Positions 8,103 through 15,880 are shown, counted from the first letter of the stretch. The stretch is DNA of 64,000 nucleotides from Bacteroidetes bacterium SW_9_63_38 (GCA_003022435.1 PXUA01000008.1:62001-126000), one strand, 5' to 3'. Notes: generated from the sequence alone by a model not told the origin. Numbers and translations are program-made.

Positions 8103-8762
8103 ATGGATGAGCATCCCCACCCGGACGCATTTGAGGAGCTGCCCCGGCACATCAGCTACGTGCCGCAGGGGCGCGGTTCCGGCCTCCAGGTCCGCATCTG
8201 GCGCGGTGGGGAGACCTATCAGAAGTTCTTTGCGCTGAGCCGCTTTGCGAGTCCGGACGACTGTCTCTTTGCCGCCCGCGCGTGGCGGGATCTCACCCTA
8301 AGCGAACTACCAGGCCCGGATGCCCATCGCGAGCACGCCGAGGGTACGCGCCGCAAGATCAGTGAGAAGATGACGCGCACCGGCATCCGCGGCCTCGGCT
8401 TTCAGGTCGGGAAGAAGGGCGGCAAGTTTCGGATGTATGCCACCGTTCAGTGGCGCGACGACGAGCAGAACAAATCCCGGATGCGGTCTCTCCACGCGCA
8501 CGGCATCGAGGGGGCCGCCAACCAGCTCTCCCGCGTGCTCGTCGACAAGATTCCGGCCCACGCGGACGCCGACCCCGCTGATCTTGCCGACCGCTGCGCC
8601 ACCGCCCTGCGCCAACTGATTAGCCGCATCTACGAGGCCGGCAGCTACCCCCCGTCCCGGCACGGGCACGAGGAGGAGCGCTACGACGTGCTGGCCCGCT
8701 TCGTGCGCGAGCACGACGACCTGCCCGTAGACGAGGATGGTATACTATCCGGATCAGGGTAG
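8103..8762 (+). CDS. Hypothetical protein with possible AP2-like DNA-binding repeats
   Basis: A 219-residue soluble protein. Two stretches look alike: residues about 16-66 (ISYVPQGRGSGLQVRIWRGG, then KFFALSRFASPDDCLFAARAW) and about 93-150 (GIRGLGFQVGKKGGKFRMYA, then a Gln/Trp strand and HGIEGAANQL). Both follow the three-strand-plus-helix pattern of AP2/integrase-type DNA-binding domains found in phage and mobile-element proteins. No catalytic domain is visible. It sits directly after the tRNA cluster and before the TAC operon, so it may belong to a small island. The AP2 call is tentative. Confidence 0.55.
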   Translation: MDEHPHPDAFEELPRHISYVPQGRGSGLQVRIWRGGETYQKFFALSRFASPDDCLFAARAWRDLTLSELPGPDAHREHAEGTRRKISEKMTRTGIRGLGFQVGKKGGKFRMYATVQWRDDEQNKSRMRSLHAHGIEGAANQLSRVLVDKIPAHADADPADLADRCATALRQLISRIYEAGSYPPSRHGHEEERYDVLARFVREHDDLPVDEDGILSGSG

Positions 8763-8906
8763 TCCTTCCAAGTAGATAATAATCCAACTCCAAATCAATT
8801 CTTATTGAGTGGATGATAGACAAACTCGTCGAACGGCGTGTCGTTCGAGGTTCAATACATCGTGAGGCGACAAAGAAATCGGAGGCATCTCAACATAATT
8901 CCAGAT

Positions 8907-9046
8907 ATACTAACTCGTGTACGGAAAAGTAAACAATATTCGCTTTTCGAAGATGTGTAAGACGTTGGGGGTTAATCCACACATATTTCTGGCACCGTGT
9001 TGTGTTATCAGCAGAGATCGTTCGAAACCCATTCAAGTGCCAGTAA
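8907..9046. mobile_element. MITE-like element, copy A
   Basis: A roughly 140-bp non-coding element in the AT-richer DNA upstream of the TAC operon. Its left end (ACTAACTCGTGTACGG) and right end (ACCCATTCAAGTGCCAGTAA) are imperfect terminal inverted repeats. They match the ends of elements at 58472-58639 and 60918-61023. The right 55 bp, including ACCGTGTTGTGTTATCAGCA, is about 70% identical to the 58.5-kb copy. Confidence 0.5.
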
Positions 9047-9145
9047 CACGAATACTACCTGACGGCACACATTAGCGTTTGCACTCCAGCCTTTGAAAAG
9101 TGAATGTCAGTCTCACTCAGACAGGAGTTTTGTGAATTCAGCTCC

Positions 9146-9157
9146 GTTCACGTGAAC
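9146..9157. promoter_or_regulatory. Palindromic operator candidate upstream of the TAC operon
   Basis: A perfect 12-bp palindrome GTTCACGTGAAC lies 55 bases before the toxin start. A second inverted repeat (CTACG...CGTAG) follows at about 9163-9178. HigA/NadS antitoxins autoregulate by binding palindromes in this position, so this is a plausible operator. It is assigned by position and symmetry only. Confidence 0.4.
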
Positions 9158-9212
9158 ACGGCTACGTCAATGGCGTAGTCAGCCACCCAGTGAGGGTCAC
9201 ATCAACCACATC

Positions 9213-9560
9213 ATGCCCGGATTCGTCGAGACGGATGTTTTCTCCGACTAGCTGCAGGACCTGTACGACGACCACCTTCTTACGAAGGAAGGGTACCGGA
9301 ATCTGCAGAATGCAATTCTCAAGGAGAGCATCCGTATTGACACGATCCGACACACTGGTGGATTAGAAAAGGTCCGCTGGGGAACCCGAACAGGAGGGAA
9401 AAGCGGCGGGCTCCGGATTATTCTTTACCACCACGATCCCTGTTCAATCTACTATCTTCTGTTCGTATACCGAAAGTCCAAGGTGTCGTCGCTCACCAGC
9501 GATCAGAAGAAGCAGCTAAAGCGGCAGGTGGATTACCTCATTGACGCCATCGACTGCTAA
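9213..9560 (+). pseudogene. RelE/HigB-type toxin gene with in-frame amber stop
   Basis: The frame from ATG 9213 encodes MPGFVETDVFSD, then TAG (9249-9251, codon 13), then LQDLYDDHLLTKEGYRNLQN and a typical HigB/RelE body to TAA at 9558-9560, 115 codons in all. Family features after the stop include the RHTGGLEKVRWG block, GGLRIILYHH, a YYLLFVYRKSK strand and a DQKKQLKRQV C-terminal helix. Family members usually have Gln or Lys where the TAG stands, so one C-to-T change of CAG would explain it. No alternative ATG or GTG start exists soon after the stop. The antitoxin gene starts 14 bases downstream. The toxin is probably inactivated unless the amber codon is read through. Confidence 0.8.
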
Positions 9561-9574
9561 CACAGCCCCTACCC

Positions 9575-10078
9575 ATGGAAGACGAAATGTTCGATAAGCT
9601 TTCCGAGAGCATAGAGCAGGCAACGGCTCACGCGGAAGGCAAAAAGAATCTGGACGAGGATCAGATTCACTTCGTTGACGAGCCGGATCCGCGAGCCATT
9701 CGTAACAAGCTGGACCTAACTCAGCGAGAGTTTGCTGATCTCCTTGACGTGTCGGTTTCGACTGTCCGAAACTGGGAGCAGGGTCGACGTCAGCCCGAGG
9801 GGCCGTCTGAGACGCTCCTACGCGTGGCTCGCGAAAAGCCGGAGGTGCTTCTCGACATTCTCGGCCGAACGGACGAAGGATTCGACGAAAAAGCGACCCC
9901 GACCAACAAGATCTGTCATTGGGCGAAGCAGCGAAGTCGTTTCAAGGCAGCAGTGCATGAAGAACAGGTCATGCACGCCCGGATGAAGGCACAAGCCGGA
10001 TCGTCAAAGAAGACGTTCTATTTTCAGAAGCGGAAAAAGCAGTCCGCCGATGACTACTCGTACGCGATGGCGGTATAA
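9575..10078 (+). CDS. HigA/NadS-type antitoxin with C-terminal chaperone-addiction-like extension
   Basis: A 167-residue protein. Residues 37-98 form an XRE-type helix-turn-helix of the HigA/NadS kind (AIRNKLDLTQREFADLLDVS, then STVRNWEQGRRQPEGPSETL). Ordinary members stop soon after LLDIL at about residue 96. Here a further 70 residues follow, rich in basic and aromatic residues (KTFYFQKRKK and YSYAMAV at the end). In tripartite TAC systems the antitoxin carries just such a C-terminal ChAD segment that makes it depend on a SecB-like chaperone. A SecB-like gene follows five bases later, which supports this reading. The protein should bind its own operator and neutralise the upstream toxin. 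Confidence 0.82.
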   Translation: MEDEMFDKLSESIEQATAHAEGKKNLDEDQIHFVDEPDPRAIRNKLDLTQREFADLLDVSVSTVRNWEQGRRQPEGPSETLLRVAREKPEVLLDILGRTDEGFDEKATPTNKICHWAKQRSRFKAAVHEEQVMHARMKAQAGSSKKTFYFQKRKKQSADDYSYAMAV

Positions 10079-10083
10079 AAGCT

Positions 10084-10587
10084 ATGCTTTCTGCCCTTCA
10101 ACTTGACGATTACATCATTGACGAACTCCATCTGGAAGCGAGTCAGTTGTATCTGACCGATCCCGAGCGCGCTGAGGAACTGGATGAGCAGGAGACAGAA
10201 GACGAGATTGGATTCGGCTTCGATCTGCTCACTGAATCCAGTGCCGATTCAATTCTTGGCCTTCGTATGGTCGTGGACGTGAACGCAGACGTAGAGGAAT
10301 GGGCTGAAGATCACCGTTACAGAGCTCGGATCTCAGTCGTCGGCCAATTTGCGTTTCAGGATGAGCGGGAGGAGCGCCCCCCGGCCGATGACCTGGCCGA
10401 TTTCTTCATGCAGAGCAGCGTAAGCATCCTCTACGGAATCATCCGGACGCGACTGGCGGATGCTACGAGTGGCCAACCCTACTCAAAGCTCATGCTTCCT
10501 ACGATGGACTTCACTCCGTTCGTCGAAGACATGGAGCTCAGTGAAGAGCATGAAAACCGTTTTTGTGAATTGGCACCGCCAGAATAG
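10084..10587 (+). CDS. SecB-like chaperone of a toxin-antitoxin-chaperone operon
   Basis: A 167-residue acidic protein with the SecB pattern. N-terminal beta strands carry an FGFDLLTESS-type segment, and central strands contain YRARISVVGQFAFQ. Then comes the SecB-like helix and loop FMQSSVSILYGIIRTRLADA, followed by LMLPTMDFTPFVEDM, which corresponds to the LLPPINF region of SecB. True proteobacterial SecB genes lie elsewhere and lack this context; here the gene is five bases behind a HigA-type antitoxin, as in the Mycobacterium tuberculosis Rv1955-1957 TAC operon. The predicted role is folding and protecting the antitoxin. Converges with dnaB. Confidence 0.78.
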   Translation: MLSALQLDDYIIDELHLEASQLYLTDPERAEELDEQETEDEIGFGFDLLTESSADSILGLRMVVDVNADVEEWAEDHRYRARISVVGQFAFQDEREERPPADDLADFFMQSSVSILYGIIRTRLADATSGQPYSKLMLPTMDFTPFVEDMELSEEHENRFCELAPPE

Positions 10588-10678
10588 TCGGAGTAGCTGT
10601 TCAGGGAGGTAACAGTTGAGGCTTCTACTCTTCTATTTTGCGGTAGAAGCCGTCGCACCGCAGTCTCAAAACTCTTTG

Positions 10679-12253
10679 CTAGAACGGCGCGTCGTCCTCG
10701 AAAGAGCCGTCGCCCCCGCCCCCCGGCGGGGGACTCATGCCGCCCGGCGCCGCGTCGCCGCCTTCCGGCCCGTCGAACTGCGTCGTCAGGTTCTCGAAGC
10801 GGGCGTACTGCTTCACGAACGCCAGCTCGACGCTTCCGATGGGGCCGTTCCGCTGCTTTTCGATGATAATCTCCGCGATTCCCTCCGTGGAGTTGCCCTG
10901 TTCGTCGACCGTAATGCCGTAGCGCTCGGCCCGGTAGATGAAGGCCACCACGTCGGCATCCTGCTCGATCGAGCCCGACTCGCGAAGGTCCGAGAGCTGC
11001 GGGCGCTTGTCGCCGCCCCGGTTTTCGACGGCGCGGTTGAGCTGCGAGAGGGCAACGACGGGCACGTCCAGCTCCTTCGCCAGGCCCTTGAGCGAGCGCG
11101 AGATGTGGGCAATCTCCTGCTCGCGGTTGGCGCCGCTACGCAGGTTGCCCCCCGACGCCTGCATGAGCTGCAGATAGTCGACCACCACGAGGCCGATGTC
11201 GTGCTCGGCCACGAGGCGCCGCGTCTTGGCGCGGAGCTCCAGCACGCTGAGGCCCGGCGTGTCGTCGATAAAGATGTCGGCGTCGCTGAGCTTCCCGGCG
11301 GCCCGGGCTAGGTGCTGCCAGTCCTCATCGTTCATCTGCCCGGTCCGGGCCTTGTGGGCGTCCACCCGGGCCTCCGAGGTGAGCATGCGCTGGGCCAGCT
11401 GCTGGGCGCCCATCTCCAGCGAAAAGACGGCGACGCCCGTCGACCGCTCCGGGTGCGTGGCGGCGTTCTGAGCGCAGGCCAGAGAAAAGGCCGTTTTCCC
11501 CATGGAGGGCCTCGCCGCAATAATGATCAGATCCGACGGCTGCCAGCCGCTCGTAAGGTCGTCGAGCTTCGGAAAACCGCTCGGCACCCCGGTAATGCCG
11601 CCCTCCTGCCCGTGAATCGTCTCCAGGTGCTCGAAGGTATCCTTCACCACCGTACTCATAGGTGCGGCGGCCTTTCGCAGCTCCGAGTCGGAGATCTGAA
11701 AGATCTTGCTCTCGGCCTCGTCGAGCAGTTCAAAGGCGTCGGCCCCCGTGTCGTAGGCCTTTCCGACGATCGTCGTCATCGTCTCGATCATCTTGCGGAG
11801 CAGCGACTTTTCCGCGATAATCCGAGCGTGATACTCCACATTGGCCGCCGACGCGACCTGCGTGGTCAGCTCCGTCAGGTAGTACGAGCCCCCCACCGTG
11901 TCCAGCTGGTCGCGGCGCTTCAGCTCCTCCTCCACCGTCACCAGGTCCACCGGATTGCTGCGCTCGAAGAGGCTCAGGATGGCCTCAAAAATTCTCTGGT
12001 GCTTGTTGCTGTAGAAGGCCTCCGGCGGCAGCACCTCGATGGCCTGCGGAATCGCCTCCCGCTCGATGAGCATGGCCCCGAGTACCGACTTTTCCACGTC
12101 GACGGCCTGCGGGGGACGCCGGCCGGACTGCTCGTGCACCTCGTCGGCCTGCTGCCGGCGCTTGTCGCTCTCGCGGCCTCGGATCTTATCGAGCGGGGGC
12201 GAGGAGGACTCGTTGATGCTCAGGTCTTGATCGGACTCTTCGTTATCGGCCAT
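10679..12253 (-). CDS. dnaB: Replicative DNA helicase DnaB
   Basis: A 524-residue hexameric helicase that unwinds DNA at the replication fork. It has an N-terminal DnaB domain (residues about 45-150, with AVDVEKSVLGAMLIERE) and a RecA-like domain with Walker A ARPSMGKTAFSLACAQN and Walker B LVVVDYLQLM. The downstream motifs SRSLKGLAKEL and LSDLRESGSIEQDADVV are also present. The start is the ATG of MADNEESDQD; an upstream in-frame ATG would add 30 unlikely residues. The acidic N-terminal tail and Gly/Pro-rich C-terminus are lineage additions. No intein. Confidence 0.97.
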   Translation of the reverse strand: MADNEESDQDLSINESSSPPLDKIRGRESDKRRQQADEVHEQSGRRPPQAVDVEKSVLGAMLIEREAIPQAIEVLPPEAFYSNKHQRIFEAILSLFERSNPVDLVTVEEELKRRDQLDTVGGSYYLTELTTQVASAANVEYHARIIAEKSLLRKMIETMTTIVGKAYDTGADAFELLDEAESKIFQISDSELRKAAAPMSTVVKDTFEHLETIHGQEGGITGVPSGFPKLDDLTSGWQPSDLIIIAARPSMGKTAFSLACAQNAATHPERSTGVAVFSLEMGAQQLAQRMLTSEARVDAHKARTGQMNDEDWQHLARAAGKLSDADIFIDDTPGLSVLELRAKTRRLVAEHDIGLVVVDYLQLMQASGGNLRSGANREQEIAHISRSLKGLAKELDVPVVALSQLNRAVENRGGDKRPQLSDLRESGSIEQDADVVAFIYRAERYGITVDEQGNSTEGIAEIIIEKQRNGPIGSVELAFVKQYARFENLTTQFDGPEGGDAAPGGMSPPPGGGGDGSFEDDAPF

Positions 12254-12424
12254 GAGGCGAGACGGACGCGTTCGACCGGGAAGGAGGACGGCGAAGTAAA
12301 ACGGACGCCGAAAGGGGTGGGTGCTGAAATCGGCCGGGCACACGGGACCTTTCGGTCACTCGGGCGACGGAAATGTTCCACGAAGCCGGTATGCGTAAAC
12401 GAACCAACTCAGAGGTACGATCCA

Positions 12425-12511
12425 CGACTCTGCGTCGGCTTGCGACTCTGGGTCGGCTTACGACTCTGGGCCGGCTTACGACTCTGCGTCGGCTTACGAC
12501 TCTGGGTCGGC
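12425..12511. repeat. 18-bp minisatellite overlapping the uracil-DNA glycosylase stop
   Basis: Nearly five tandem copies of CGACTCTGGGTCGGCTTA. The rightmost copy encodes the last residues of the uracil-DNA glycosylase (ADPES) and its stop; the other copies lie outside the gene, towards dnaB. It looks like a 3'-end segment that expanded by slippage. Confidence 0.9.
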
Positions 12512-13435
12512 CGTGAGCTCGTCGTAGCGCGTGCGAAGCAGCTTCACGTCCTCCCACGTGGGCCGCTTCCAGTTGGAGTTGCGGAGAAGCGCCGCCGGGT
12601 GGTACGTGACCATCAGCGGGGTTCCGTAAAAGTCGTGCTCCTTGTCCCGCAGGTTGGAAAGCGAGGAACTGCGATCCAGAAGCGTATTGCCGGCCACCTT
12701 GCCCACGGCCAGAATAATTTCCGGGCGGATGAGGGCGAGTTGCTTGTAGAGAATCGGGAGGTGGGCATCGATCTCGTCGGCGTGCGGATCGCGGTTCCGC
12801 GGCGGACGGCTCTTCAGGATGTTGGTGATGTAGACGTCCTCGCGCTTAAAGTTGATGGCGTCGAGGATTTTATCCAGGAGCTGCCCGGCGCGCCCTACAA
12901 ACGGCTCGCCCTCCTTGTCCTCGTCGCGGCCGGGGGCCTCGCCGATAATCACGAGGTCGGCGTGCGGGTCGCCGACGCCGAAGACCGGGTTCTCACGGTC
13001 CTCGTCGATGGGGACGAGCACGGTGTCGGCAAGGTGCTGTTCGACCTCGTCCAGCGCCTCCGCGTCTTTGTAGTCCGCGTCGTCGGGGACGAGGGCGTCG
13101 ATGCGCTCCCAGGGTGGGAGCGTCGGGTCTTCTTCGGGGGGGCGCGTGCGGTTGCCGAAAAGGTCTTTGTTGGGCATAGCGTCGGGCGCGTCGTCGTGCG
13201 AGGAAGAAGGGGATGAGGAGGAGGCTGTCGCCTCAGGGGTATCTGAGGGGGCGGTGGAGGATTCGCCGGAGGCATCGTCGGTCGGGGCAGGAGCGGACGA
13301 GGCGTCTTCAGAAGGCGACGCGGCAGTGGTGGAGGTGTCGGGGGAAGAGGACGTCTTCCCCTCCGGCACCAGTGCCCCGTACAGGGACTGCTCGTGTTCA
13401 AGAATGCTTCGCAGGTCCCGCAAAAGCTCGTGCAT
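12494..13435 (-). CDS. Uracil-DNA glycosylase, family 4-like, lacking Fe-S cysteines
   Basis: A 313-residue protein whose C-terminal 190 residues are a family 4/5 uracil-DNA glycosylase: [20 protein letters not shown] (motif 1 and its extension), [16 protein letters not shown], and the [10 protein letters not shown] active-site motif. The first 100 residues are a low-complexity Ser/Asp/Ala/Pro-rich acidic extension, usual in halophile proteins. No cysteine occurs anywhere in the protein, so the four ligands of the 4Fe-4S cluster typical of this family are missing (for example Ser in LKSRPP where family 4 has Cys). The enzyme should excise uracil in base-excision repair. The start is the ATG of [10 protein letters not shown]. 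Confidence 0.88.
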   Translation of the reverse strand: MHELLRDLRSILEHEQSLYGALVPEGKTSSSPDTSTTAASPSEDASSAPAPTDDASGESSTAPSDTPEATASSSSPSSSHDDAPDAMPNKDLFGNRTRPPEEDPTLPPWERIDALVPDDADYKDAEALDEVEQHLADTVLVPIDEDRENPVFGVGDPHADLVIIGEAPGRDEDKEGEPFVGRAGQLLDKILDAINFKREDVYITNILKSRPPRNRDPHADEIDAHLPILYKQLALIRPEIILAVGKVAGNTLLDRSSSLSNLRDKEHDFYGTPLMVTYHPAALLRNSNWKRPTWEDVKLLRTRYDELTADPES

Positions 13436-13502
13436 CGTACGGCGTCGGACGAGGAGTGAGAGACGAAGGACGCTCAGCGGCTGCGGGGTACCACAGACTG
13501 CA

Positions 13503-14771
13503 CTACGCAGGAGAACCGGAGCGCGACGCACGGATCACTCGATCCAGGAGGGTGTTCGCGAGTTCCGTTTTTTGCATAAGCGGCAGCTCCTCCATCGCGC
13601 CGTCGCGCGCGAGAAGCGTCACCCGGTTTGTGGCGGGCCCGAAGCCGGCGCCTGTCTCCGTCGGGTTGTTGAGGACGATCCAATCCAGGTGCTTGTCCTC
13701 CAGCTTGCGACGGGCGTTGTCGAGGCCGTCCTCGGTTTCCAACGCAAAGCCGACGAGTACCTGGTCCGGACGGCGATGGTCGCCCACCATCTTCAGAATA
13801 TCGGGCGTCCGCCGGAGGTGCAACACGAGGTCGCCGTCCTCCTTCTTGCGCTTCGAAGCGGACGGATCGGTGGGGGTGTAGTCGGCGACGGCAGCGGCGG
13901 CGAACACGTAGTCGGCGTCGTCGCGGCGGGCCTGCACGGCCTCATTCATCTCCGCAGCGGTCCCCACCTGTACCATTTCCATCTCCGCCGGTGCGTCCAG
14001 CGCGGTCGGGCCGCTCACGAGTGTGACGGCGGCCCCGCGTGCCGCCGCGGCCTCGGCGATCGCGTACCCCATCGTGCCCGTCGACCGGTTAGTGAACACC
14101 CGGACGGGGTCGAGCGGTTCCCGGGTCGGCCCCGCAGTGACGAGCACCGCGGCTCCTGAGAGCGGCGTGTCCTCCCCGGGCGACGGGTCGCTGTGCTGGG
14201 TCGGGGAGGAGGACTCGGAGAACTGCTCCGCCACCCGACTCCGGATGGCCTCGGGCTCGGGCATCCGGCCCTGCCCCACGAGCCCGCTTGCTAGTTCGCC
14301 GCGCTCGGCCGGCATGACCTCGTATCCGATCTCACTGAGCCGCTCCAGGTTGTCCCGTACAGTGGGATGGCGGTACATCTCCCGGTCCATGGCCGGACAC
14401 ACGAGCAACGGGCACCGTGCCGAGAGCGCCGTGGCCGTTAGCATCGAGTCGCAGAAGCCGTGCGCCAGCTTGGCGACGGTCTGCGCCGTTGCGGGCGCGA
14501 CGACGAAGAGGTCGGCCCACGCCCCGAGTGTGACGTGCTTCGTCCAGTTCCCCTCCTCGTTCTCCGGAAAGACATCCGTCAGAACCTCCCCGCCCGAAAG
14601 CGTGCCCAGCGTGAGCGGCGTTACAAACTCCGATGCACTCTCCGTCATCAGTACCCGCACCTCCGCGCCCGCCGTCGTGAAGAGGCGGACCAGGGACGCA
14701 GCCTTGTAGGCGGCGATGCTTCCGGTCACGCCCAGAAGCAGGTGCCGGCCGGATAGATCGGGGGTACTCAT
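13503..14771 (-). CDS. coaBC: Bifunctional phosphopantothenoylcysteine decarboxylase/phosphopantothenate-cysteine ligase
   Basis: A 422-residue fusion enzyme for two consecutive steps from 4'-phosphopantothenate to 4'-phosphopantetheine in coenzyme A synthesis. The N-terminal CoaC flavoprotein domain has LLLGVTGSIAAYKAASLVR and LLVCPAMDREMYRHP. The C-terminal CoaB domain begins after an acidic linker at about residue 200 with AAVLVTAGPTREPLDPVRVF and contains FTNRSTGTMG and VGFALETED. The start is the ATG of MSTPDLSGRH. It follows rpoZ on the minus strand, separated by a strong terminator, so it has its own promoter or depends on readthrough. Confidence 0.95.
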   Translation of the reverse strand: MSTPDLSGRHLLLGVTGSIAAYKAASLVRLFTTAGAEVRVLMTESASEFVTPLTLGTLSGGEVLTDVFPENEEGNWTKHVTLGAWADLFVVAPATAQTVAKLAHGFCDSMLTATALSARCPLLVCPAMDREMYRHPTVRDNLERLSEIGYEVMPAERGELASGLVGQGRMPEPEAIRSRVAEQFSESSSPTQHSDPSPGEDTPLSGAAVLVTAGPTREPLDPVRVFTNRSTGTMGYAIAEAAAARGAAVTLVSGPTALDAPAEMEMVQVGTAAEMNEAVQARRDDADYVFAAAAVADYTPTDPSASKRKKEDGDLVLHLRRTPDILKMVGDHRRPDQVLVGFALETEDGLDNARRKLEDKHLDWIVLNNPTETGAGFGPATNRVTLLARDGAMEELPLMQKTELANTLLDRVIRASRSGSPA

Positions 14772-14805
14772 GGAAATAAGAACGGGACCAACGAGGGCAC
14801 GAAAC

Positions 14806-14877
14806 AAAAAACCCGGTCGGCAACCGCGCCGCCCCCGACAACTGTCGGGGGCAAGCGGCGAGTCACCAGCCGGATTC
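14806..14877 (-). terminator. Rho-independent terminator downstream of rpoZ
   Basis: On the minus strand a long GC-rich hairpin (core GCCCCCGACA/TGTCGGGGGC at 14831-14851, with outer pairing CGCCG/CGGCG) is followed by a TTTTTTG run (A-run 14806-14811 on the plus strand). It separates rpoZ from coaBC. Confidence 0.8.
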
Positions 14878-14909
14878 AACAGGAGCGACGAGTCGCAACC
14901 GGAATCGTG

Positions 14910-15206
14910 TTACTCTTCTTCGTCCGGCTTGCGGTAGTAAAGCTTGTCCTCAAGAAAGTCGTCGATCGCGATCTCGGTCGGCTTCGGCTTCTTCTCGTAT
15001 TCGAGGGACACCTTTTCCTGCTCCTCCTTCATGCGCATGTCCTCCATCTCCGGACCAAAGCCCTCGAAGTAAGAGAGCTTGTCCTCCAGTTCCGAGCGCA
15101 TGTCGGACGAGACCTGGCGCGAGCGCTTCGAGAGGATCGCCACGGTCTCGTAGAGATTGCCGGTTTTTTCGGCGAGTTCGTCAAGGTTGAGCGTTTCGAT
15201 GGCCAT
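14910..15206 (-). CDS. rpoZ: RNA polymerase omega subunit, Bacteroidota type
   Basis: A 98-residue acidic protein: NLDELAEKTGNLYETVAILS, then SKRSRQVSSDMRSELEDKL and a charged tail with KPKPTEIAIDDFLEDKLYYR. This matches the omega/Rpb6-like subunit of Bacteroidota, which helps RNA polymerase assembly. It lies between gmk and coaBC, the gmk-rpoZ-coaBC order common to many bacteria, and 37 bases downstream of gmk. Confidence 0.9.
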   Translation of the reverse strand: MAIETLNLDELAEKTGNLYETVAILSKRSRQVSSDMRSELEDKLSYFEGFGPEMEDMRMKEEQEKVSLEYEKKPKPTEIAIDDFLEDKLYYRKPDEEE

Positions 15207-15242
15207 AATCGAGAAAGGCGTCTGCGCGGAAACAAGAGACGT

Positions 15243-15809
15243 TTAGGATTGCAGAAACTGACGAATTCGGGTCAAGGTTTCCTCGACGGCTGGATCCAGG
15301 TCGTCATTCACGACAACGGCATCGAAGTCGTCGGCCCGGTCGAGCTCCCGGTCGGCGCGGCCGAGGCGATCGGCGAGGGCCTCCGGGTCTTCCGTGCCCC
15401 GCTTTTGGAGGCGTCGCCGCAGGGCCTCCTTCGAAGGGGGCGCGATGAAGAGCACCAGGGCGTCGTCGCCGTAAATCTTCTTGACGTTGAGGGCGCCCTC
15501 CACATCGATGTCGAGCAGGACGGGGCCCGCGTCGGACTTTGTCTCGACCTCGGAGCGCAGCGTGCCGTAGAGCCGATCGGGGTACACCTCCTCGTACTCC
15601 AGCAAATCCCCGTTGTCGATACGCTGTTCAAACTCGTCGACCGACAGGAAGTGATAGTCCTCGCCGTCGGTCTCGTCGTCGCGAGGCGGGCGTGTGGTGG
15701 CCGACACCGAAAACTGCATCTCCGGCATGGCGTCCATCACGCGGTGGGCGATCGTGGTCTTCCCGGCGCCGCTGGGGGCGGTGAGGACGATAATATTCGC
15801 GTTCGGCAT
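15243..15809 (-). CDS. gmk: Guanylate kinase
   Basis: A 188-residue enzyme phosphorylating GMP to GDP. The P-loop TAPSGAGKTTIAHRV is near the N-terminus, followed by FSVSATTRPPRDDETDGEDY (GMP-binding region), then GDLLEYEEVY and DIDVEGALNVK. The start is taken at MPNANIIVLTA; an upstream TTG in frame would add seven residues that derive from an adjacent tandem repeat. It is co-oriented with yicC upstream and rpoZ downstream. Confidence 0.96.
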   Translation of the reverse strand: MPNANIIVLTAPSGAGKTTIAHRVMDAMPEMQFSVSATTRPPRDDETDGEDYHFLSVDEFEQRIDNGDLLEYEEVYPDRLYGTLRSEVETKSDAGPVLLDIDVEGALNVKKIYGDDALVLFIAPPSKEALRRRLQKRGTEDPEALADRLGRADRELDRADDFDAVVVNDDLDPAVEETLTRIRQFLQS

Positions 15810-15816
15810 TGACTTC

Positions 15817-15880
15817 GCGTTGGGCGTCAAGCGTTGGGCGTCAAGCGTTGGGCGTCAAGCGTTGGGCGTCAAGCGTTGGG
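15817..15880. repeat. 14-bp minisatellite upstream of gmk
   Basis: Four perfect copies of GCGTTGGGCGTCAA plus a partial fifth, ending about seven bases before the gmk start codon. It therefore occupies the gmk translation-initiation region. Confidence 0.92.

Noticed and set aside
9249..9251. Amber codon read as pyrrolysine in the toxin
   Set aside because: No Pyl insertion machinery is visible in the window and relatives have ordinary Gln/Lys there; a nonsense mutation is simpler.
12425..12511. Short direct repeats considered as a CRISPR array
   Set aside because: Units are contiguous with no spacers, and the same is true of the arrays at 15.8, 39.8 and 59.9 kb; there are no cas genes.
11312..13216. 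A 634-codon plus-strand open frame across dnaB and the uracil-DNA glycosylase
   Set aside because: It is antisense to two well-identified genes and their spacer, with no family resemblance.
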